NCBI RefSeq assembly: GCF_003390935.1
Contig: NZ_QNQZ01000001.1
Location: forward strand, 558,001 to 622,000
Length of the DNA stretch: 64,000 nucleotides
Direction of reading: 5' to 3'
From: Lewinella sp. IMCC34191
GTDB lineage: Bacteria; Bacteroidota; Bacteroidia; Chitinophagales; Saprospiraceae
The translations under genes were made by a program, and so were the position numbers. Under the pieces are notes generated by a model. It was not told the origin of the DNA, did not search any database, and saw nothing but the letters and a program-made list of their open reading frames with translations. This document shows positions 9,025-15,857 of the stretch, piece after piece; within the stretch, counting starts at the first letter, position 1; every line of letters starts with the position of its first letter.

Positions 9025-10461
9025 TTAGGCGATTTGCGTACCGAGTAAGGTGGCGCTGGTGGCATCGTGGACGGATACCTCGACGTAATCGCCAGGCTGG
9101 GTACCGGGTACCTTGGGGAAGATCACCATCTTGTTCTGGCTGTTACGGCCTTTCCAGTCGGCGTCCGACCGCTTACTTTCTCCCTCGATCAATACTTTGA
9201 ACGATTTGCCTATATCCTTGCGGTTCAGTTCATCGCTGATGGTGGTCTGCAGGTCAATGACCTCCTGCAAACGACGCTTCTTGACGTCGAGCGGGACATC
9301 ATCCGTCAGCTTGCGTGCCGCCGGCGTGCCCGGGCGTTCGGAGTAATAGAACATGTAAGACATGCTGTAGCGCGCGTACTCCACCATGCTCAGCGTCTCG
9401 CGGTGCTCGTCTTCCGTTTCGGAGCAGAAGCCGGTGATCACGTCCGAGCTGATAGCGCAGTCGGGCATGATCTCGTAGATGCGATCGATTTTACTCTTGT
9501 ACCATTCCCGGTCGTAGGTGCGGTTCATCAGGTCGAGAATGCGGCTGTTGCCCGACTGTACCGGCAGGTGGATATACTTACAGATGTTCTCGTGGTCTCG
9601 CATCGTATACAACACATCGTCGGTGATGTCCTTCGGGTGGCTGGTGCTGAAGCGTATGCGGAGATCGGGATGCACGGCGGCGGTCATGGCCAACAGCTGC
9701 GCGAAGTTCACGAGCTCACCCGTTTCCGGGTTGGTCCATTTGTAGCTGTCGACGTTTTGCCCCAGCAGGGTTACCTCGCGGAAACCCCGGTCGAAGAGGT
9801 TGGTGGCTTCAGCCACGATGCTGAAGGCATTGCGGCTCCGCTCGCGTCCACGGGTGTAGGGTACGACGCAGAAGGAGCACATATTATCGCAGCCCCGCAT
9901 AATCGAGATAAAGGCCGTCACGCCATTGCTCTGCAGGCGCAGCGGATTGATATCGGCGTAGGTTTCTTCCCGGCTCAGGAATACATTGACCCCCTTTTCC
10001 CCTTCCTCCGCCCCGGCTACGAGGGTGGGCAAATCACGGTAGGCATCCGGCCCGACTACCAAATCGACCAGTTTTTCTTCTTCCAGGAACTTGGCCTTGA
10101 GCCGTTCGGCCATGCAACCGAGCACCCCGACCATGGTGCCGGGTTTGCGGTGCTTGACTTTATCGAATACGCGGAGCCGTTTGCGAACGGTTTCCTCGGC
10201 CTTTTCGCGGATGGAGCAGGTGTTGATCAGGATCAGGTCGGCCGCTTCCAGATCGCGGGTCGGCCCGTATCCGGCTTCGCCCAGGATACTGGCTACGATT
10301 TCCGAATCACTGAAATTCATCTGACAGCCGTAGCTCTCTATATAAAACTGCTTAGAACCGGCAGCCGGCTGAGTAGCCGCCTCGCCGTAGACTTGGCCCT
10401 GCTTGGCTTCGTCAACCTGTTTGTCCTGTACATTGGCTAGGGTAGGGTTGTCATTATACAT
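9025..10461 (-). CDS. miaB: tRNA-2-methylthio-N6-dimethylallyladenosine synthase MiaB
   Basis: Radical-SAM methylthiotransferase that converts i6A37 to ms2i6A37 in tRNAs reading UNN codons, using two [4Fe-4S] clusters. The 478 residues contain the N-terminal UPF0004 domain with cluster cysteines Cys46, Cys82 and Cys117, the radical-SAM CxxxCxxC motif (Cys192, Cys196, Cys199 in [10 protein letters not shown]), and a C-terminal TRAM domain. Its substrate is the product of MiaA, encoded at 31900-32790. A perfect -7 promoter box lies 20 bp upstream of the ATG. The sigma-54 regulator follows. Confidence 0.98.
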   Translation of the reverse strand: MYNDNPTLANVQDKQVDEAKQGQVYGEAATQPAAGSKQFYIESYGCQMNFSDSEIVASILGEAGYGPTRDLEAADLILINTCSIREKAEETVRKRLRVFDKVKHRKPGTMVGVLGCMAERLKAKFLEEEKLVDLVVGPDAYRDLPTLVAGAEEGEKGVNVFLSREETYADINPLRLQSNGVTAFISIMRGCDNMCSFCVVPYTRGRERSRNAFSIVAEATNLFDRGFREVTLLGQNVDSYKWTNPETGELVNFAQLLAMTAAVHPDLRIRFSTSHPKDITDDVLYTMRDHENICKYIHLPVQSGNSRILDLMNRTYDREWYKSKIDRIYEIMPDCAISSDVITGFCSETEDEHRETLSMVEYARYSMSYMFYYSERPGTPAARKLTDDVPLDVKKRRLQEVIDLQTTISDELNRKDIGKSFKVLIEGESKRSDADWKGRNSQNKMVIFPKVPGTQPGDYVEVSVHDATSATLLGTQIA

Positions 10462-10480
10462 CGCACACCGCTTTAGGCCG

Positions 10481-10488
10481 CAAAGGTA
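10481..10488 (-). promoter_or_regulatory. Bacteroidota -7 promoter element of miaB
   Basis: Reads TACCTTTG on the minus strand, a perfect match to the TAnnTTTG consensus used by the Bacteroidota primary sigma factor, and continues as GCGGCC. It is placed about 20 bp before the miaB ATG, giving a short untranslated leader. No clear -33 TTTG was seen. Confidence 0.6.
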
Positions 10489-10635
10489 GTTATTTTGGCT
10501 GACAGATTGTCAGTGCAGGCCGAAGCCGTAATCCGGGGCAGGTCGCATCATTCGGTTAGACGACACGATCCTATTATATTACGTAACCACCAGCGACGGT
10601 CTACCGCGCATCTTTCGGCCACCACACCCTTTAAG

Positions 10636-11499
10636 ATGAAATATTTTCTCGCTGCGGTATTGGTTTTCCCGCTTCTGTTGACCGCGCAAGCGGACCTTCT
10701 GGACACGACCTATCACGACAACCACGAAGTAGCCAGTATCAGTTTTTACACCCTCAAACTGAGTGAGGATTTAACCAAGGCCGAAGCCTTTCAAAGGGGA
10801 CTCGTTCACCTGAAGCCAGGAGATACCATATATATTCGGGACAGTATTCATTACTGGGACGCAGCGGGGAATCGTTTGGCTGACGGGGCTATCTCCCGGC
10901 CGCCGCTATTTCCGTCTCGTGGTACACGCAGCCCGGATCCTCACCGCGTTTTCATTCCTGCAACTTACTATTCCGGCTACGTTGGCTCCGAGCTGTACGA
11001 CACCTTGCAAATTGGGCGTGTCCCGGAAATCGGCCCGGGAGAGCGCGTTCGCATCTACACGGCAAGTTCCGTCATCGCGCTGGACACGCAGATCGTTTTG
11101 AAGCATGCCGTTGAAAGTGGGGTACCCTTTACGATCATCCCGGATACGGGCAGCCACCGGGTCACCGTGACCATTGAAAACCTGAAAAGCGGTGAACGCA
11201 CTTCCTTTCCCGTAACGGTAGAGGGATACGATCTGGAGCGGGCCGACTTCACCTCCAGGCACCCGGACATTCCGGTGCGGACACTGAAATTAAAGGAGCG
11301 GTCTAAGCTGCTTCTCCAGCTGGAGGGGGCGGAAAAATTACTTACGGTTTCCCGGGAAGGTCAGGTTGTCGAGCGTTTTTCCGTGGGCCGTGGCCGGGAT
11401 GAAATTCCGCTGCGAAGCTGGTCGGCAGGGAACTACTTGCTGCAGTTGCGGGACCTGGGTACCAATGAGAATCTCTACACGCTGTTACGCTTGGAATGA
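10636..11499 (+). CDS. Secreted protein of unknown function (287 aa)
   Basis: I do not recognise a family. The ATG at 10636 gives a typical signal peptide (hydrophobic core, then LTAQ|ADLL), so a longer open frame from 10495 is rejected. The mature part is beta-rich. Residues about 215-285 resemble the short C-terminal beta-sandwich tails of type IX cargo (a repeated strand pattern ending NLYTLLRLE), but the usual FPNP opening of the type A domain is missing, so I do not call it cargo. It stands alone between divergent miaB and the PorE-like gene. A copy of the 17-bp element follows it. Confidence 0.75.
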   Translation: MKYFLAAVLVFPLLLTAQADLLDTTYHDNHEVASISFYTLKLSEDLTKAEAFQRGLVHLKPGDTIYIRDSIHYWDAAGNRLADGAISRPPLFPSRGTRSPDPHRVFIPATYYSGYVGSELYDTLQIGRVPEIGPGERVRIYTASSVIALDTQIVLKHAVESGVPFTIIPDTGSHRVTVTIENLKSGERTSFPVTVEGYDLERADFTSRHPDIPVRTLKLKERSKLLLQLEGAEKLLTVSREGQVVERFSVGRGRDEIPLRSWSAGNYLLQLRDLGTNENLYTLLRLE

Positions 11500-11542
11500 A
11501 TCAGGCTGAGGTGGAAACCGGCCGATTCGTCAAACGCGCTGC

Positions 11543-11559
11543 ACCTGCGCCCCGCCGCC
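11543..11559 (-). repeat. 17-bp dispersed element, intergenic copy
   Basis: ACCTGCGCCCCGCCGCC, a 16/17 match to the complement of the element, lies between the secreted protein and the PorE-like gene, 49 bp before the latter's ATG. Confidence 0.8.
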
Positions 11560-11607
11560 CCCTCAACTTAGGCCGCAAAGAACCGTTTTCCTGGAAATCG
11601 CTCGTTG

Positions 11608-13587
11608 ATGTTCCGATACCTGTTTCTTGTCCTAGCGGTCACCCTGGTGGCCGGCTGTACGTACACCGCCAAGATCACCGACGGGGCCACGGCCGTGGAC
11701 CGCAAGCAGTACGACGTAGCGGTGCCTATGCTGGAGCGGGAGTACCGCCGCGCTAAAAGCCGTGTCGAACAGGGCGATATCGCCATGAACCTGGCCGTCA
11801 GCTACCGGGAAACGGGCAACGACGAGGACGCGGTCGAGTGGTTTCAAACCGCCTACGACAACGGGGTGGGGCCGGAAGCCCTGCGGGAAAAGGCCGACGC
11901 CCTGAAACGGCTGGAGCGGTACGAGGAAGCCATCCAGGCCTACACGGATCTCGGCTTCGAGATCGGATCGCGGTATGAGTTTCGGAAAGATATTGCCGGC
12001 GCCGAAATGGCCATGCGACTACAGGCCGAGCGCGCGGCCCAGGAGGTGAAAGAGTACGAAGTAACCGCCGCCAACTTCAACAGCCCGGGAGCCGACTACG
12101 CCGCGGTGAGCTACGACGACCGGCTGGTCTTCACCAGCGATCGCGCCTCCGCCGCCGGCGATGCCACCTATAACTGGACGGGCCGGAGCTTCAGCGATCT
12201 CTTTCTGGTTGACCCCGAGGTTAGTGACGTCCAGGCCTTCAACCCGACCGTCAACAGCGAATACAACGAGGGGACGCCGAGCTTCAGCCCCGACGGTTCC
12301 GTCATGTATTTCACCCGCTGTACCTCCCCCGAAAAGCGCGCCGACGCCTACTGCGGGATCTACCGGAGCGAACGACTGGGCGACGGCTGGAGCCCCGCCG
12401 AAAAACTGCCCTTCGTAACTCCCGAAGCCAACTTCATGCACCCCGCCCTCAGCGCGGATGGACGCCGCATGATCTTCTCCGCCAATTTATCGGAAGGGTG
12501 GGGCGGTTACGATCTGTACGCCGTCGACCTGGCCGCCGACGGACAGTGGGGCACCCCCGATCTCATGAACCGCGCCATCAATACCGCCGGCAACGAGCAG
12601 TTCCCCTACCTGGATGGCGATACCCTTTACTTCGCCAGTGACGGTCTCGAAGGTCTTGGTGGCCTGGACATTTTCCGCACCTGGCCCCTGGATGACGGCC
12701 GCTACGCCGCTCCCCGCAACCTGAAGCTGCCCATCAACAGCGGCGCCGACGATTTCGCCTATACCATCATGCAACGCAACGGCACCGGTGTGGGGGCCAC
12801 CACGATCGGCTACTTCAGCAGCTCCCGCCCCGGCGGTAGCGGCAGCGACGATATCTATGCCTATACCAAAACGGTGCTACCCCCACCGCCGCCCGATCCG
12901 ACGCCCATAGAATACCGTAACGTACTCGACGTCACCGTCGTCGAAAAGATTTATGAGGACCCCACGGATCCGACCAGCCGCACGCTGGGCCTGCGCCCCG
13001 TCCCGAATGCTACCGTCGTAGCCCGCGTCGGTGAACAGAGCCGTACCGTAGCCACCAACGAGGAAGGCGTACTCAGCCTCGTCCTCACCGACGATCAGCG
13101 CTACGAGTTCCGCGCCGAGCGCCCCGATTACCTGGCGGCCGAAGGTCGCTTCAGCAGCCGCAACCTGCCCCGTGACCCCGAAGCCCCCGAGCAGCGCTAC
13201 GAGCTCGAACTCGAAATCGAGAAGATCTTCCCCAACCGCGAGATCGTTCTCGAAAACATCTACTACGACCTGGACGAAAGCTTCATCCGCGAAGACGCCC
13301 AGCCCACCCTCAACGAACTCGCCGAGCTGCTCCGTCGCAATCCCGATATTTCCATCGAGCTCGGCAGCCACACCGACTGCCGCGCCACCGACCGCTACAA
13401 CGAAACCCTCAGTGAAGCCCGCGCCACCGCCGCCGTCACCTACCTCGTCGAGCAGGGCATCCCCGCCGAACGTCTCACCGCCCGCGGGTACGGCGAAACC
13501 CAACCCGTCGCCGACTGTATCTGCGAGCGGTGCACGGAAGCGCAGCACCAGTTGAATCGGCGGACTACTTTCCGGATTTTGGAGTAG
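11608..13587 (+). CDS. OmpA-family lipoprotein with TPR, PD40 and carboxypeptidase-regulatory domains (PorE-like)
   Basis: Lipoprotein of 659 residues. The signal peptide ends in the lipobox LVAG|C with Cys17 as the acylated residue. Domains in order: TPR-like helices (about 20-135), a WD40/PD40 beta-propeller (about 150-420, repeated FSPDGSVMYF and LSADGRRMIF blocks), a carboxypeptidase-regulatory-like beta-sandwich (about 430-535) and a C-terminal OmpA peptidoglycan-binding domain (about 545-655). This order matches PorE of the type IX secretion system, which tethers the machine to peptidoglycan. Several Bacteroidota OmpA paralogues share parts of this layout, so orthology is inferred. The ATG at 11608 is preferred over a TTG one codon earlier. 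Confidence 0.85.
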   Translation: MFRYLFLVLAVTLVAGCTYTAKITDGATAVDRKQYDVAVPMLEREYRRAKSRVEQGDIAMNLAVSYRETGNDEDAVEWFQTAYDNGVGPEALREKADALKRLERYEEAIQAYTDLGFEIGSRYEFRKDIAGAEMAMRLQAERAAQEVKEYEVTAANFNSPGADYAAVSYDDRLVFTSDRASAAGDATYNWTGRSFSDLFLVDPEVSDVQAFNPTVNSEYNEGTPSFSPDGSVMYFTRCTSPEKRADAYCGIYRSERLGDGWSPAEKLPFVTPEANFMHPALSADGRRMIFSANLSEGWGGYDLYAVDLAADGQWGTPDLMNRAINTAGNEQFPYLDGDTLYFASDGLEGLGGLDIFRTWPLDDGRYAAPRNLKLPINSGADDFAYTIMQRNGTGVGATTIGYFSSSRPGGSGSDDIYAYTKTVLPPPPPDPTPIEYRNVLDVTVVEKIYEDPTDPTSRTLGLRPVPNATVVARVGEQSRTVATNEEGVLSLVLTDDQRYEFRAERPDYLAAEGRFSSRNLPRDPEAPEQRYELELEIEKIFPNREIVLENIYYDLDESFIREDAQPTLNELAELLRRNPDISIELGSHTDCRATDRYNETLSEARATAAVTYLVEQGIPAERLTARGYGETQPVADCICERCTEAQHQLNRRTTFRILE

Positions 13588-13595
13588 GAGTAGGG

Positions 13596-14233
13596 AGTGA
13601 ATGGTTGAGGGACTGGATTAGTGATTTGGCTGCCGCTTGTTTCTGCGGGTGGTATTCGTGTTATAGGTGTTGGGAATAGGCGCGAGGCCCCCGCACGCTT
13701 CGCGTGGCGTTGACCTCGCTGGGGGTAGGCGTCCCTTTCAGGGCCGTGTTTCGTTGAGGGGGGCGTGCTGCTGGCCTTGGCGCGAGGCCTCCGCACGCTG
13801 CGCGTGGCGTTGACCTCGCTGGGGGTAGGCGTCCCTTCCAGGGCCGTGTTTCGTTGAGGGGGGCGTGCTGCTGGCCTTGGCGCGAGGCCTCCGCACGCCT
13901 CGCGTGGCGTTGACCTCGCTGGGGTTGGCGTCCCTTCCAGGGCCGCGGTGGGGGGAGTGCTATTTGGGGGGAGGCGTAGCCGGTCATTTGCTTAACCCGA
14001 TTAGACTTCAAAATCTACGCATCAATCCGTGGAGTCTACAGTGCCTATCACACGAGTATACCTCGCGCAGCGAGTGGACCCCGCCGGTAGGCCCTAAGCC
14101 GCACGAGCGAAGCGAGCAAAAAACACCGGTAGGCCATTCACTAATCCAGTCCTTCAACCATTCACTCCTTCCCACGAGCGAAGCGAGCAAGCCAGGCAGG
14201 CCATTCACTAATCCAGTCCCTCAAAAATTCACT
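13596..14233. repeat. Set of 29-bp inverted and direct repeats bounding a gene-free gap
   Basis: A 29-bp sequence at 13596-13624 recurs inverted at 14138-14166 (28/29) and again at 14205-14233 (about 26/29), the last copy reaching into the stop codon of the HEPN gene. The two right-hand copies are each preceded by an 18-bp direct repeat, CACGAGCGAAGCGAGCAA, at 14102-14119 and 14173-14190. The 644-bp gap 13588-14231 holds no supportable gene. Confidence 0.8.
13681..13946. repeat. 100-bp tandem repeat, about 2.7 copies
   Basis: Copies begin at 13681, 13781 and 13881; the first two are nearly identical over the full 100 bp and the third breaks off near 13946. Each carries a near-palindrome of the form CACGC(TT/TG/CT)CGCGTG. 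There are no unique spacers, so it is not CRISPR. The function is unknown. Confidence 0.9.
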
Positions 14234-15635
14234 ACTTACCCACCGGTAGCCGCACCGCCTTGATCATATACCCCTCCGGACTTTCGTAGTCGTACAACTC
14301 GATGTGCGTCTGCTCGATGAGGATGTTGACCAGGCTGTAGGTCGTACCGATGGCGTAGCCTTTATTGGCGAGGTACTGGGTGACGAACCACTTGAGGCCG
14401 ACGTAGGTGGTGAAGTTCAGGTGCAGCGCCTCGTGGAGCTCCTCCATGATTTCCTCGGCGGTGATGACGCGGTAGCCGGGGGGAGCGGTATCGCGGTAGG
14501 TATTGGTCTTGTGCTCCAGCTTGATCTTGCCGATGATCTTGGGGCCCGTCAGCTTGACGCGGTACTCGCCGGCGGCCTCCTTTTCCTGGGGGGTGGGGGG
14601 CAGGGGAGAAGACTCCCCCTCAACGACCGAAGGGTGGCCGCTGCGGTTGTTGATGTCGTGCGCTTGCTGGACGGCCGCTTCTTCCTGCTCCTCCCGGACG
14701 ACCTCGGCCGCCGCCTGGTGAATGGCTTGCTTTTCCTTCAGGGAGAGTACGATCTCGTCGATGTGGCTTTCGGCCTCTTTGATGATCGAGGTCAGTTCAG
14801 AGGAGAGCTCGATGCCCTTGCGTAGCTCGGCGTGGAAGAAGGTGGCCTGGTGGGCGACCTTGTTGCGAATCTTGGACATCTCCTTCCAGAGGCGCTCGAA
14901 GTTCTTGTCGCGGAAGAAGGTCTTGAAGTACTTCGTATAGTTTCCTTCTAGGTTGCCTTTGAGCTCCTGCAGCTCCTCCAGGGTTTCGATGTTGGTCAGT
15001 CGCTCCAGTACTTTTTCCGGTTCGTTGAAGCCGGTGGATTGCTTGTAGATGAGCAGGCCCAGATCGTCGAAGTCGGCGAACTCGATGTCGCTGTTGATGA
15101 AGTAGCTAAATTGGTTGGACCGGTTACGCTGCCGGGCCTTGACCTTCTCGATCATCTTAGGGGTGGCGGTCACCTCCCACCACGACATACCCACGCGCTG
15201 GAAAAAGAACTTGATCAGGTAGCGGCGGAGGAGATTTTCTACCGCATTGATCTTGGGGTAAAGCTGGTTGGCGATTTCACTACTGATATCGTCCTGCAGA
15301 ACGCGCAGGTGGGCAAAGCGAAGCTTCTCGCTGAGGTGGCGGAGCAGGCGCTGCCGGAAGGGCTCCAGCGGCTCGAACATGGGGCTTTCAACACGTAAAA
15401 CGAAGGCGGCCTCTACTAAATCGGTCAGGATTTTACTGGTGTCAACATTAATAACGGTTACGGTCAGGCCACTTTCACCCTTGATGAAGTCGTTGCCGTT
15501 CTTGTCTTTGGTAATGATGGGAGACTTGCCATTCCAGACGTCGTTGCTGTAGCTGATCGCATGAATAAATCCGCGTTGATCGCTGATGTCATCGGGGTCG
15601 ATACAGAGCAATTCGAAGATGAAGTTGGACGACAT
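14232..15635 (-). CDS. HEPN-domain protein, Swt1-like, with C-terminal helical domain
   Basis: The 467-residue protein has no signal peptide. An N-terminal alpha/beta part (1-125) is followed by a helical block (about 128-290) ending in RNKVAHQ. Arg257-(4)-His262 fits the HEPN ribonuclease motif Rx4-6H, and the lead-in INAVENLLRRYL looks like Swt1-type HEPN proteins. An acidic, Pro-rich linker (about 320-375) leads to a C-terminal domain (about 385-467) that could be a winged helix. HEPN domains often act as RNases in toxin-antitoxin and defence systems, but some are inactive scaffolds. No antitoxin partner (MNT or similar) is adjacent. Activity is inferred. Confidence 0.7.
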   Translation of the reverse strand: MSSNFIFELLCIDPDDISDQRGFIHAISYSNDVWNGKSPIITKDKNGNDFIKGESGLTVTVINVDTSKILTDLVEAAFVLRVESPMFEPLEPFRQRLLRHLSEKLRFAHLRVLQDDISSEIANQLYPKINAVENLLRRYLIKFFFQRVGMSWWEVTATPKMIEKVKARQRNRSNQFSYFINSDIEFADFDDLGLLIYKQSTGFNEPEKVLERLTNIETLEELQELKGNLEGNYTKYFKTFFRDKNFERLWKEMSKIRNKVAHQATFFHAELRKGIELSSELTSIIKEAESHIDEIVLSLKEKQAIHQAAAEVVREEQEEAAVQQAHDINNRSGHPSVVEGESSPLPPTPQEKEAAGEYRVKLTGPKIIGKIKLEHKTNTYRDTAPPGYRVITAEEIMEELHEALHLNFTTYVGLKWFVTQYLANKGYAIGTTYSLVNILIEQTHIELYDYESPEGYMIKAVRLPVGK

Positions 15636-15725
15636 ATCATAAATAATTGACTAGGGTTGGATAAATATTGATTTCCGGAAATATAGCCATTTAGCCAGGG
15701 AGAGCATAACCGGTCGGCTATTAGC

Positions 15726-15757
15726 TTGGGCGGCCGTTGGCACTTGTCGTACTTTTG
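15726..15757 (+). promoter_or_regulatory. Promoter of lptD
   Basis: A -33-like TTGG (15726-15729) is spaced 20 bp from a perfect -7 box TACTTTTG (15750-15757). This puts the transcription start near 15763, so translation cannot begin at the TTG at 15726 that would give the longest reading frame. Confidence 0.7.
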
Positions 15758-15857
15758 CCCGCCCGACGGGAGTAGTATTAACGAAGCGTTAAAGGCCTCT
15801 CCGACCAACCGCGAAATCCCACGCGGTATCGTTGGCTACATACTATTAACTACCAGC

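Noticed and set aside
9067-10440. A 457-codon open frame opposite miaB
   Set aside because: Same codon-bias effect; miaB is fully conserved with all cluster cysteines.
13681-13946. Possible CRISPR array
   Set aside because: The period is 100 bp with near-identical units and no unique spacers, and no cas gene is present.
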